A DNA stretch of 64,000 nt from Agarophyton chilense (Eukaryota > Rhodophyta > Florideophyceae > Gracilariales > Gracilariaceae), in assembly GCA_030374765.1 (NCBI GenBank), contig JARGXX010000004.1:1178001-1242000 (forward strand), read 5' to 3'. This document shows, piece by piece, positions 22,681 through 32,275 of this stretch. The notes beneath the pieces were generated by a model that did not search any database, was not told the DNA's origin, and saw only the letters and a list, made by a program, of their open reading frames with translations. Position 1 is the first letter of the stretch; the number at the start of each line of letters is the position of its first letter. A program made the translations under genes and the position numbers.

Positions 22681-23959
22681 CACGCTAAACTGTGAAACGG
22701 GAGTACCCACGCTAACGTACTATCTTAGGAACCTGACGAGACCATTCTGGTTTAGTCTACCTAGCAGTTACCCGTTTCTTATTCAGCACGACAATGATGA
22801 GCTTTCCATTGCACTCGGAGGACAAGTGCGGACGTTCGACCACAGTTTTTAAACGGTTTCCCAAAGGCTCCCCCTTCATCCGAAACCGCTGCATTTGCGC
22901 GCGTTTGTGAAGTCGGATATGGCAACCTACTACTGCTAGGTCCTAGCCCGAATCAATAATGGTATATGAACCATTCCCGTACGCAAGCCTACTAGCATGT
23001 GCAGCCATCAACAAGACCATGCGTTAGGCTGTCTAGTAATCGTTGTTACAGCCTACCGGAACTACTGTAAAATATAGCGTACAGATTAGCAATAAACCTT
23101 GTAGTCTATGGTACCTCCACGTTACGGGATCTAGATCACTTCTTTACAGACTCTGTGAAGTGCTGGTTGCAGAGTTTGGGACGCATCCTTACCACACCCC
23201 TAGCTCAGACAAACTTACTTCCGCGTGTCTTGAAACACCATAAACTGGAAAGAACTTCGGGATATCTACAGCTAAATATCTCCCTATATTCTAGTTGAGG
23301 GATAATATGTCGCATAAGAAGCATACAGTAAATGAAAGCAGCGATGGATCAGCACATGGTAGTTTTAGTGAAACGTTGATGCTTTGTGGTAAGTAGCGGT
23401 TTTCTTTTAGAACCATGCGTGCTGTGACCGAGTTTCCGCTACTGTACTTGTTTCTCCCACATCAATAAAGGAAGTGGCTTGGGAACTTCGACCTGGGTGA
23501 GATGCAGAGCCGAGGCGACAAGATTCAGAGTCAGAATCACAAAAAAAACATGCTTACGGCATTGGAATGAAAACAACCTTGGCCATATTCTAATCTGCTT
23601 TTGCAGTTGCATGGAGCATAACTGTAAACAGCCGTTGCAATATTGTCAGCTTGCTCTTACCTGTTTAGATGATTCACAAAAAAAGAAACTGCCAGCACAG
23701 GAGAAATCCGTGTCGGGACCGACAAGTAGTAAAGCAAGCAAAGTATTATAAGCCATTACTGTCCAAAAGGAAGAGGAAATGGAAACACATGCCCTTCAAC
23801 CCCCCATCACGCGACCATTTCAATTGGATATGAAAAGCTTAGTAACCTCCCATACCTACGTGATACAGATGGCGGAGGAAAGACTGAACGCTTGTTTTCT
23901 GAACTGGTATGGTCCGCATTTGGTGAACCACCACCACCCCCACTTGCAAAAAGCAATTT
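22681..23959. other. Unassigned region
   Basis: Nothing is recognised here. Short open frames exist (for example about 23479-23751 and 23779-23976, plus strand) but show no family pattern, and composition is mixed. The first bases are the right flank of copia C. The end overlaps the 3' side of the GC-rich gene at 23960-24448. Confidence 0.4.
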
Positions 23960-24448
23960 CTACTCCACAAGCGTAGGGTCCTCCTCTCCAACGGCCACAG
24001 CCACAAACACGTGGCCGCGCGCACATAGCACGTCAACGGCGCCATACGTGAAGTATTCATCAAACAGCGATCTTGCATCGCGCGCCTGCGCGGCGGCGTC
24101 GCGACGCGCCAGCCACTTGGCCATGAGCTCATCCACGGCGACGTCAGTGCCATCGCCAGGCAACTCCTCTACCTCGACGGAGACCCTTTCGTCGACCCGC
24201 ACCGCCGCCGCGCGCGCCGCCTCCGCGCGCGCCGCAGCGCCAATGCGGCGGCGACCATGGCCGCCGCTGACTTCACCGAGGCCGGCCGCGGCCGCATTGG
24301 CGGCGCACGCCGCCGTGTGAAGCGCGTCACTCCAGCACAGCGCGCGAAGCGTCATCATGCGGCGGTGAACGTTAAGAAAGCCCAATGCGCGACGCGCGGC
24401 GCGCGTTAGCGTGGGCGCGTCGACTTGTGTGTCGATGCTTTGGGCCAT
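23960..24448 (-). CDS. Small GC-rich protein, weakly CAP/SCP-like
   Basis: 162 residues on the minus strand, with the GC-rich, Ala-rich coding style of the monooxygenase gene nearby, which suggests a true host gene. About residues 22-60 (RALGFLNVHRRMMTLRALCWSDALHTAACAAN) resemble the first helices of a CAP domain (L-N-x-H-x-x-x-R ... L-x-W-x-x-x-L), and the C-terminus (a Cys followed by GHVFVAVAVGEEDP) resembles the closing strands of that fold. The middle is an Ala/Arg-rich, probably low-complexity stretch. No signal peptide is visible, whereas most CAP proteins are secreted. The CAP call is tentative; a lineage-specific protein is equally possible. A stop follows LVE. Confidence 0.5.
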   Translation of the reverse strand: MAQSIDTQVDAPTLTRAARRALGFLNVHRRMMTLRALCWSDALHTAACAANAAAAGLGEVSGGHGRRRIGAAARAEAARAAAVRVDERVSVEVEELPGDGTDVAVDELMAKWLARRDAAAQARDARSLFDEYFTYGAVDVLCARGHVFVAVAVGEEDPTLVE

Positions 24449-25522
24449 TGAGGCGCGGCTCCGCGGCGAGTGGCCGCAGGCGCCGCTCGCAGGCGCGACA
24501 TATGTAGTTCGCCGCCGCGAGAACGAGGCGAGGCAGTGCGGCTGGGATGGCTGCGCGATGAGGTATTCAAATTTGGTTTTAAAACTCAGCTCCCGCCTTT
24601 ATTTCTCTCGCAAATGCGCGTCTCACCTTCACCTATTCTCATACCGCGCACGTCTCGCGAATGTGACACTCTCCACAAAATCACATGTGCAAACATTCAA
24701 ATCTGTACGTTTCGTCCACACTTGCTCCTGCAAATCCACCGCTTCCAATCCATTCCGTCTCTGAATTCATTCTTCACCCACACCTCAACAGCATGGCCCA
24801 CTGACTTTCGAAATACCCTATCGAGACGCCTCAAGAAACAATTTGATATGGTATTGCCACGGGGTTAGTTGTACTTGTATTCTATAACATTCCCTTTTGC
24901 GTCAACCCTCTTGCAATAGAAAACACAAACAGTAAGGTCCATATTTTTTTGACGTTTCCTTCACTTCGACCGAATACGCTCAGTACCACAACCAATATTC
25001 TTTTAAATCCCAAAGCAATGATAATGGAGCGGCCCTGAGTTCTTGTTACACCATCACATGTAGATGATATCCATCAAGTCACGAGAACATCTATAGAGAT
25101 GCGGTTTGGGTCTGAGTCTTCACATTGTGACCAGCTAACGTTCAATCCACATCCACCACAGTGTGGTCTTTTGCGCATGATATTTTGTCACCACTCTTGT
25201 CCTCCTTGAAATTCACAAAACAGTATTCATCCGGATGTATCCTTACTTAAAATACGAAATCTCTTATTGTTCGATTGCTGTTCAATTATTCTTGAAAGTA
25301 GAGGCTCTCGAACTTGAGGATATCTATATACTGTTTACGAAAAAAACACATAAGCTAAAATGGAAAAATTAGAAATTTCTGGTATCGATCTTCTTCGCTT
25401 TAGAGTTCTACGGTTTCTCGATGCCACTGTATGCAGTCACACTCAAAGAGAAAATAGAAAGTTCCTTGTTAGCGGAAAAATCAGGCAAGGTATTGCATTT
25501 TTGCAGCGACAACAACCTTAAC
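24449..25522. other. Intergenic region between the small GC-rich gene and Argonaute
   Basis: No recognised gene. It holds the upstream side of the minus-strand gene ending at 24448 and the 3' flank of Argonaute. Short plus-strand frames near 24411-24868 are GC-driven shadows at first and then fade into AT-rich DNA. No repeat was noticed. Confidence 0.5.
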
Positions 25523-28375
25523 TTAGACAAAAAACAGTCGTTGACGATGCACCGGGTGCAATAGAGGAGACTCTGGAATTTCGGGTTCATCTTCTTCATT
25601 CCCTCTATGTTCTGCACTCGACCTTGGGCCGCCTCTTCCTCGCCTATTGGCATTGCTACTAGTGCCATTATCGTTTTGAAGTTTGGACAGATACAATCTT
25701 CCTCTCGATGCCAAATGATGGGCGTAGAAGGCCGAGTGTACCATGGAGACAGAGCCGTTCGTACGGCAATAGTTGTGGGAAAGTCGGAAAATATAGGCTT
25801 GGAGCACGTCAACAGGGATGTTATTCTCATCCAACAGTACAGTATACTTTGATGGCTTGCTGGTTCCACGAATGGAATTGTGACTGTTCAAGTAAAAGTC
25901 GTAGAGATCTTTGCTGGTCACATCTGAGTCAACAACTGTACCAGGTAGAATATTTCCATTTCGGTCTCCGTGTTTTTCGTCTTTGGCAAAAAAACGAGCG
26001 TGGTGGCGCTTCGTGATAATAACAAACGTTATTTTTGGTTTAAAAGAAGGGTGGATTCCAAGGCAAGTTTCTCTGATGGCCTGTAATTCTTTTTCCATGA
26101 CCTCTTTGAATTGCCCTTCGGAAACACCATCCCTGAACATGATAATTGCTTCCGCGTGAAACCTCTTTCCCGTTGCTTCAAACCACTGGCGGTACACATT
26201 AGAGAACATGGACCCTATTTCGGAAATGATTTCTTGCCTTCTTTTCTGGTTCCTGATCGCTCCCGCAAATTGGTACACCTTCGGATCAATGCTTCCCACC
26301 AAAGCTGCAACGCTTGGCTGTTCACCAGTAGGATGACTTACGTCTGCTCCGAGGACAATATGTGGACGTCGTATCAAAGTGGGGTCTGGCACTCCGTTTC
26401 TATGACTGGTTGAGTATGGTACAGGATAGCAGTTTGTGCCACCGAGCTTGGCATTGATTTTCAGTATTAAATTGCTGATGTATTTGTATATGTTGCGCGC
26501 TCTGCCATCGATGTTCTTAGCGAGGCAAACTTGAGTTGCCACTCCCACTCCAAGGTCACCCGCATTTTTTATAGCGTGATAGCTTTTTGTATCTTGCCGA
26601 TTCTTAATGACTACAATGAGCGACATATGGTGAACTGGGGAGGTCCGCGAAACTCTGTGCTCTTCGCACATTTCGCTAATTTTTGAACCAACGTTCTGTT
26701 CAGAACAAGCTCGAACGTGTGGGTTTCCGGGCGAAATACCAGCTGTCTCCAGGGCATCCATGAGCAGTTTTACGAAGTTTTGTACTTCACGACTGCTCAT
26801 ATCAGATGTATTAATAACTCCCCATTCCTTAATCTTGGCTGGCTTGAAAAACTTCAGGGGCCTCTTGTTGATTGCAGGAATCCAGGATCCGTGTCGCACC
26901 GAGACGGCTTTCTTCGAATCGTTCTCGGCTTCATACTGAATAAAGGGAGACGGGAGCAGTCTGCCTTTCAGGTCCATAAGTTTATCGCTAGCTTCAAGGC
27001 CGAATGAACGACACTCTTCATTCTCGGCGAAGCCAATGCTTCGAACATTATTCTGTACGTTATTCCTGACCATCCGGGGTTCTGCTGTTGCAAAGCGCAC
27101 CATATTTGCCTGTGTTTCCCCGGAGAGAACACCCGTGTATGGCTGCTGCGGCTTGACGATCAATAGTTCAATTGGAATATAGACTTCCCTCTTTTTGTGA
27201 ACTTTAACGCAAGGCCAACTCAGGTGCTCAAGAACGATATTGTACTGGTCGGCAAAATATTCGGCAATGGTCACCTGGCGGTGATCTTGGTTGAAGGTCA
27301 TGTGTGAAGCGCCGCGCCTTGAGAATCCATACACGGTGTACAACATGGCACTATGGGTGGCCTTCACTTTGATTCCTTCAAATTCCTTCGAAATCTTGAC
27401 AATTGTGGATTCAAAGCCTCGACCAGATCCCCACCCATGACGGCGGAGCGGCGGGTAAAAATCCTCAAGCATGTCCATCAAAGGCTGACCGCCTCCGTTC
27501 CAGAAAGCGGTGCAGGTGAAGTCTACATTGAGAAAGAGCCCTCGGTTAGTCTGTCTGACGCTCTGGTAGAATCCGGACCAGGCACTTAAGCAATTGTCTC
27601 TCCGGGAAAGAGGGCTGGAGTGAATATTACTGTAGTACGAACGTGCTACTTGAACGAAAGAGAGATTACTTCTAGGGGCTGAACCCATGATTAAATCCAA
27701 ACACTGCAGGAACCTTTGGCCTTCCACGTTACCCACTTCGCCTCTTAAGAGCTGAGACATATCGATGAGCTCCAAGTAGTTGATGTAAACATGAACTAAA
27801 ATGAGTTTGAGCTGTGTGTTTGCAGTGGTGCGGTCCAATCCTTCTTCACTGACCTCGATGTCGTACGGCTCGTCGCCTAAAATGTGGCGGCTTTGGTCTT
27901 CGGCGGAGTATAACAGAAAACGTCCATCGTATGTTGGTTTTGAACGGAACAGGCGTTTCCTGGCATTGAGGCAATTGAGAATGTTGCGATTCACATCAAC
28001 AGGGTTTTTTGTAGAAATATCAATCTCTTTTGAGCGGCCCTGGCAGTATTCGCCATCTCGGGTGATGCGAACTGTGTAGAAATGCACCATGAGCTTCTTG
28101 GTCGTTTTAACCTTGAAGAAGTTGGTTTGCAAACTCAATTGCCTTCCAAATGTTCCGAATTGAGGCCGTTTCATTGGAGCGAGCTCCAAGTGTGCTTGTC
28201 TCTCTGCTGGGGCACTTGAGGCTGCAGCTGAAGACGAGCTGCTTCTACGACGTTGCTGCGATGAATGTGCGCTGTTTGGAGCGTCATTTCGATCATGACG
28301 CCTGTGTGCGTTTGGGCTGGGGTCCGGCGAGCGATCCGCCAGTTGCAGACGTCTATTCCATGCGTTGTTTGACAT
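25523..28375 (-). CDS. AGO: Argonaute, slicer-type (Ago clade)
   Basis: 950 residues, one exon. This is the core effector of RNA silencing: it binds small guide RNAs and cleaves complementary RNA. A Ser/Arg/Gln-rich tail (residues 1-60) precedes ArgoN. Linker L1 has FLNVDFTCTAFW (near 285), PAZ spans about 325-425 and MID about 540-660. PIWI (about 660-900) carries the full D-E-D-H tetrad: D678 (GADVSHP), E715 (RRQEIIS), D749 (FRDGVS) and H886 (YAHH). After YLSKL there is an unusual Arg/Gly and acidic insert (NRRGRGGPRSS ... GNEEDEPE), yet the protein still ends in an Ago-like aromatic tail (RLFFV). The start at 28375 has A at -3 and lies about 95 bp past a minus-strand TATAAA; an in-frame ATG at 28414 (MNPPPYVGKKKK) is an alternative. 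The frame stays open upstream to 28726, but that is beyond the TATA box. It is divergent from the monooxygenase gene. Confidence 0.95.
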   Translation of the reverse strand: MSNNAWNRRLQLADRSPDPSPNAHRRHDRNDAPNSAHSSQQRRRSSSSSAAASSAPAERQAHLELAPMKRPQFGTFGRQLSLQTNFFKVKTTKKLMVHFYTVRITRDGEYCQGRSKEIDISTKNPVDVNRNILNCLNARKRLFRSKPTYDGRFLLYSAEDQSRHILGDEPYDIEVSEEGLDRTTANTQLKLILVHVYINYLELIDMSQLLRGEVGNVEGQRFLQCLDLIMGSAPRSNLSFVQVARSYYSNIHSSPLSRRDNCLSAWSGFYQSVRQTNRGLFLNVDFTCTAFWNGGGQPLMDMLEDFYPPLRRHGWGSGRGFESTIVKISKEFEGIKVKATHSAMLYTVYGFSRRGASHMTFNQDHRQVTIAEYFADQYNIVLEHLSWPCVKVHKKREVYIPIELLIVKPQQPYTGVLSGETQANMVRFATAEPRMVRNNVQNNVRSIGFAENEECRSFGLEASDKLMDLKGRLLPSPFIQYEAENDSKKAVSVRHGSWIPAINKRPLKFFKPAKIKEWGVINTSDMSSREVQNFVKLLMDALETAGISPGNPHVRACSEQNVGSKISEMCEEHRVSRTSPVHHMSLIVVIKNRQDTKSYHAIKNAGDLGVGVATQVCLAKNIDGRARNIYKYISNLILKINAKLGGTNCYPVPYSTSHRNGVPDPTLIRRPHIVLGADVSHPTGEQPSVAALVGSIDPKVYQFAGAIRNQKRRQEIISEIGSMFSNVYRQWFEATGKRFHAEAIIMFRDGVSEGQFKEVMEKELQAIRETCLGIHPSFKPKITFVIITKRHHARFFAKDEKHGDRNGNILPGTVVDSDVTSKDLYDFYLNSHNSIRGTSKPSKYTVLLDENNIPVDVLQAYIFRLSHNYCRTNGSVSMVHSAFYAHHLASRGRLYLSKLQNDNGTSSNANRRGRGGPRSSAEHRGNEEDEPEIPESPLLHPVHRQRLFFV

Positions 28376-28469
28376 GGTTTTTTTTTTTTTACCAACGTAG
28401 GGAGGGGGGTTCATAAAGAAAACCGTGGGGGGGGACGCGAATGAAGGACAAAAATGTTGGGACAGGTTG

Positions 28470-28475
28470 TTTATA
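28470..28475 (-). promoter_or_regulatory. TATA box, Argonaute
   Basis: TATAAA on the minus strand. A transcription start 25-35 bp further on would place the first AUGs at 28414 and 28375, which is why the longer frame from 28726 was not chosen. Confidence 0.5.
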
Positions 28476-28897
28476 AGAAATTGAACGGCGGGGTGACGGC
28501 GTGTAGTGAATTCGGTAGGACGGACGTCAAGGTTCGGACGGAGAAGGGAGTGAAAGGGTGCCGCGTAAGACTTGCGGGATTTCACGTGTTTTACGAGAGA
28601 GTGGATTGGGGTCTGCTTTGGATTAGCGTGAGAGAGCGGGGGAAGATGCACGGGTGTGATTTGGCGGGTCACTTTTGAGTTTTGAAAAAAGCATTCTGAG
28701 AAATTTACACTGTGAGCTAATTGCAAATGATTCTAGGAAGCTTACAGCACCACCACGCGTATGCAGTGGCAACGGGAAACGGACACGGAGCTGCAGGCGG
28801 AGCGAATGCGCCACTACCTGGGGCCGCAGCGCCCCCTCGGCGCCCCCTGCGCGTGCCGCCGTGTTTACTGCGTTCCGCAGCAGGCGTTCTTTGCCAC

Positions 28898-28905
28898 TAT
28901 AAAAA
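28898..28905 (+). promoter_or_regulatory. TATA box, monooxygenase gene
   Basis: TATAAAAA on the plus strand. A start about 30 bp downstream would leave a leader of roughly 25 nt before the ATG at 28956, or about 65 nt before the ATG at 28995. Confidence 0.65.
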
Positions 28906-28955
28906 GCGATCGTTCGGCCAATTGATCTCCGTAGCGCGCGCGATCTCGCGTCGGA

Positions 28956-30506
28956 ATGCATCGCGTCACATCCATCGAAATCACATCGCCCACTATGTCT
29001 GACGCTTCTCCACCCGCCGTCGCACCGACGCCATCACCCCCGGCGTTGAACTCCGCGCGCATCGTCATCGTCGGTGCCGGACTCAGCGGCTATGTCGCCG
29101 CCGCCGCGCTCGCGCAGGCCGGTTGTACTAACATTAGCGTGTATGACGCCCAGCCCGATCCCACCGTGTTTGAGCCGTACCGCGCCTATAGTTTGGTTAT
29201 TTATCGCTCGGGGCAGCGATTGATTGAGCGTTTGAAAGGTTTTGACGCCATCTTCAAGGAACATGCCGTATGTCAGCACGTGCGCGTCGTCAATCACATC
29301 GCGCCAGACGCTTCGTTGCGCGTCGAAACCACTCGTCCGCCCGCCGGTCCCGTTTACTGGTTGCTTAAGACGCGCTGCTTGCAGTTGTTGGACGCGTTTG
29401 TGAGGGAGCGATACCCCGCAGTCAAGCTGCATACCGGGTGCTCCGTGCGCGACATTAAGTTTGGATCGCAGGGCACGTCTCTGCTGGTGGATACGCCCGA
29501 CGAGAAGGGGAAGAGCGTCGCTGTGGATCTGTTGCTGGCGTGTGACGGCTCCAACTCCACCATACGACGTCTCATGGCCGACAACGACGCCGCGATCCGC
29601 AGCACTAACGGCATGAAGCTGTACTCGGAACCCAGCGCCGCCACCGGCATCCGCCACAAAGGGCTGGTAATCTCGGCGCGTCCGATTATTTCCGCGCCTG
29701 GCGTCCCCGCGCAAGTGGCACAACCGTCCGTCATCTATTACATCTACGGCCAACGACGCGGCCGACCAGCGCATGAGGCCTTTGATATGATGTTACTCCC
29801 CGTCAGTGTTGACAGCGATCTGCCACGTCGCGCAGCGCTTTCCGTGCGCGACGGACATGCCATTCTTTCCTTGCGCGACGTCAGCAGTGCTCGAAATCTA
29901 TTCCGTGCAAACTTCCCGCAGCTCCGCGTGGACGACATGTTCTCGGACGCGGCGCTTCAGGCGTTTGTTGACACGGAGGCGGCCGCGTTCCCACCCGTGC
30001 AACGCCCCAACTCGCTGGTGGGTCACTTTGACGGCGGAGGCGGCGTGATGTTTGTGGGAGATGCGGCACATAGCTTCCCGCCTGACGCGGCGCAGGGCGT
30101 GAATTGCGCGTTCCAGGACGTACAACATCTGTTGGAGGCAGCGACGGCCGACTCAGAGGCGAAACTACGCGTTAGCGACGTGCTGGACACTTATGAAACG
30201 CGGCGCGACCGCGAGGTGTGGACGCTCATGCAGCTGGTGGGCGTAGCCGCGCCGCACTCGTATCGTCATGACGCCACCAAGTTTTCTCGCTTCATGCTTA
30301 ACAAGCGCGTGCGTGGCGCGTTGGCGGCTGTGGCGCCTGCGCTGTTCTCCTCCGATCTTGACTCGCTTATGCGACAGGGACTGACTTACGGCACGGTGCG
30401 TCGGCGTAATCGCCTCACTACCGTTGCGCTGGGCGCGTTGGTGGCCGCGATCGCTGCTGTGCCGCTCGCGCTGCTGCGCGCAACCCGTAGCGCCACCGAC
30501 AAGTGA
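28956..30506 (+). CDS. FAD-dependent monooxygenase, kynurenine 3-monooxygenase-like, with C-terminal membrane anchor
   Basis: 516 residues, one exon. Class A flavin monooxygenases use NAD(P)H and O2 to hydroxylate an aromatic or similar substrate. The N-terminal Rossmann motif RIVIVGAGLSG (about 35-45) binds the ADP part of FAD. The DG motif (ACDGSNSTIRR, near 195) and the GD motif (VGDAAHSFPPDAAQG, near 366) complete the family signature. The PPDAAQGVN form and a C-terminal hydrophobic helix (about 486-507, LTTVALGALVAAIAAVPLALL) followed by basic residues recall kynurenine 3-monooxygenase, which is anchored in the outer mitochondrial membrane by its tail. The substrate is not provable from sequence. 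The coding DNA is GC-rich. Two starts are possible (28956, or 28995 at MSDASPP); the first is nearest the TATA box. Confidence 0.88.
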   Translation: MHRVTSIEITSPTMSDASPPAVAPTPSPPALNSARIVIVGAGLSGYVAAAALAQAGCTNISVYDAQPDPTVFEPYRAYSLVIYRSGQRLIERLKGFDAIFKEHAVCQHVRVVNHIAPDASLRVETTRPPAGPVYWLLKTRCLQLLDAFVRERYPAVKLHTGCSVRDIKFGSQGTSLLVDTPDEKGKSVAVDLLLACDGSNSTIRRLMADNDAAIRSTNGMKLYSEPSAATGIRHKGLVISARPIISAPGVPAQVAQPSVIYYIYGQRRGRPAHEAFDMMLLPVSVDSDLPRRAALSVRDGHAILSLRDVSSARNLFRANFPQLRVDDMFSDAALQAFVDTEAAAFPPVQRPNSLVGHFDGGGGVMFVGDAAHSFPPDAAQGVNCAFQDVQHLLEAATADSEAKLRVSDVLDTYETRRDREVWTLMQLVGVAAPHSYRHDATKFSRFMLNKRVRGALAAVAPALFSSDLDSLMRQGLTYGTVRRRNRLTTVALGALVAAIAAVPLALLRATRSATDK

Positions 30507-31256
30507 ACATGTGTGTGGTGGTAAGGGAAGGACGTCGGGCTAGTTCTCTCGCCGCGTAGTGCCGGGAGAGCAAAGGTATTCACGAGTTTCGAGAGTACAG
30601 TGCGGAATACCAGACAAACAGACAAAGGGTACACCTCTTGTTCTGGCTTCCGCCCTGCTCCAGGTTACCGCTGCCCAAGACAGCAACAGCTTTCATCGCG
30701 CTCTTGAACGGAGCCCAACCTTCCCAATAGACCTTTCAGACTTCAAGTATCTTTTTGGGCAAACAAACAGATGTCTCAAACTCAACTGCCTTGTAAAGAA
30801 TAGAATACTATATTTGCATGAATTGCGTAGGCATCTTCACATCTCTAGCTTGAGCCTCTTGATTGCGCGATCTATCCGATAGATTGGCATTGAAACCTCT
30901 TTCAATTTAGATATTTTCTGCCCTACCGCGTCCCGCGATGCAAAGTGCATATGCGCGCCGTGGCGGAATCAAACTTGTTGGTGAGTTCTGATAGGAATAG
31001 GGCTACAGGTAGAGAACAAAGGGAGAAAAAGGAAAAAGAAGGGGAAAGGGCACACCTCTAGAGTCATGTTCTACTCCTCCGTCGGTTGCTCTCAGTTTTA
31101 TACTGAGAACTTTCATTGAAGTCACCCGTTATAACCTGAGCGCAGGTTAAAAAAAGGAAAAACGGAGGAAGGGAAAAAGACGAGAAAAAAAAAAGAAAAT
31201 GAAAGAAAACAAAAATGCGAAGGTAGTCATCAATGATGATTTACTTCGGTCGTAAA
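30507..31256. other. Intergenic region, purine-rich in its second half
   Basis: This is the 3' flank of the monooxygenase gene. No gene is recognised. Between about 31.0 and 31.2 kb the plus strand is strongly A/G-rich (repeated GGAAAAAG, GAAAGAAAAC type sequence), a low-complexity tract. Confidence 0.5.
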
Positions 31257-31521
31257 TGTTGTGAATAATTAAATAACGTAAAAAACTCTAAAAAAAGCTC
31301 TCGCTAGAATTGAAAAGTTAGTATCGCTACTTTGTGATTAATCGGATGTTAGAATATCTACAACATTTTTCACGATAGAAATATATGTTAGTCTGTGGCT
31401 TTAACTGTAGATTCCATTGTTATCTTTGGAAACAGCTAGTTTGTTTCATAAATTTGGTATGCTACAGAAAAGTATTTAAGATTGTGGCGAAACATTTTTT
31501 CGTCTCTGTCTTCAATCATCA
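31257..31521 (+). repeat. Solo or fragment copia LTR (family of element D)
   Basis: About 265 bp that aligns along its length to the 3' LTR of copia D at 39890-40159. Both start TGT(T/A)GTGAATA and share blocks such as AACAGCTAGTTTG, GGTATGCTACAG and TATTTAAGA. No target duplication was recognised. It is diverged, so old. Confidence 0.65.
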
Positions 31522-31722
31522 TTATCATCATCGATGGAAGTCTGTAACGTCTTCCTTTAGACCATAATTTACTCCACTGTCTTCTACTCCTCCTACGTCG
31601 AATTTGTCGCGTTTCCATATTCTGCTCCGCCGATGCCGAATCTGCCGCACCAATATATTTTATGTGGCGTATATTGACAGGTTCCGAATAGCATATCTGT
31701 CCCGTATGCAGTTCGCGTCACA
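31521..31722 (-). repeat. Diverged LTR-like repeat, copy 1
   Basis: Read on the minus strand it starts TGTGACGCGAACTGC and is similar over its length to 42946-43118, which starts TGTGGCGCAAACTGC. The TGTG(A/G)CGC start and absence of coding suggest an LTR remnant, abutting the previous repeat. Family unknown. Confidence 0.4.
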
Positions 31723-31814
31723 TTACAGAACTTAGCGCAACAGGTCATTTTAATCCAACTATAGTCTGTGATAAATTCCGGCCAAACGATGGCACAGAAG
31801 GAAAAAAGCTGGAA

Positions 31815-31832
31815 GCGAACAGTACTGTTCGC
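31815..31832. other. Perfect 18-bp palindrome
   Basis: GCGAACAGTACTGTTCGC reads the same on both strands. It may be a dimeric protein-binding site or chance. No gene context explains it. Confidence 0.5.
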
Positions 31833-32133
31833 AAAGGGGAAAGTAGGGGCAATTGGATAGAAGAAATGGATTGATAAAGGGAAAGTTTGACGGAAGATGA
31901 GAACGGCAAGTGTGGCCAAAGTGAGGGCAAAACTCCGTTCCCCTTCCTTTTCCCCGACTGATTTGCCTTTATTGTGAGTTTATATACTCGTTCTTCTCCA
32001 AGAACTTCCTTCGTTCTCCAAGCATAAAAGCCCAACCGGAGTACTTTGTATGAAGGCCTCTATTGATGACGGCCGTCCTTGGCCACACGATTATTCTATC
32101 CCAGTCCTGGGAGGAGTAATCGTACTACAGTGC

Positions 32134-32252
32134 GTTTCAAAAACATATCCCTTTACAAAAACTGCGCCAAAAAGGCATTTCACGTACTGTAGAGCACATT
32201 TCACAACAAATAAAAACCACTAAGTCAATAACACTGTTTCAAAAGTATATCC
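32134..32252 (+). repeat. Left IR/DR end of the Tc1-type transposon
   Basis: Outer unit GTTTCAAAAACATATCCC at 32134-32151 and inner unit GTTTCAAAAGTATATCC at 32236-32252, same orientation, about 100 bp apart. In Tc1-like elements such pairs are transposase-binding sites. Confidence 0.8.
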
Positions 32253-32275
32253 TTTATACAATCATTCGCTCAATT

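Larger units (their letters stand above)
28376..28955. promoter_or_regulatory. Divergent promoter region between Argonaute and the monooxygenase
   Basis: 580 bp separate the two start codons. A minus-strand TATAAA (28470-28475) sits about 95 bp before the Argonaute ATG, and a plus-strand TATAAAAA (28898-28905) sits about 50 bp before the first ATG of the monooxygenase. Homopolymer runs (a 12-13 T tract ending at about 28390, and G8 near 28430) lie just ahead of the Argonaute start. Shared regulation is possible but is not shown by the sequence. Confidence 0.55.

Noticed and set aside
23892-24320. Plus-strand Ala/Ser/Thr-rich open frame
   Set aside because: Antisense shadow of the GC-rich gene at 23960-24448.
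28376-28726. Longer Argonaute N-terminus starting at 28726
   Set aside because: The extra residues lie upstream of the likely TATA box, have no Argonaute features and include a homopolymer-coded KKKK; 28375 (or 28414) is a better start.
29034-30128. Minus-strand open frames under the monooxygenase gene
   Set aside because: Shadows of the strongly biased GC-rich coding strand; no family features.
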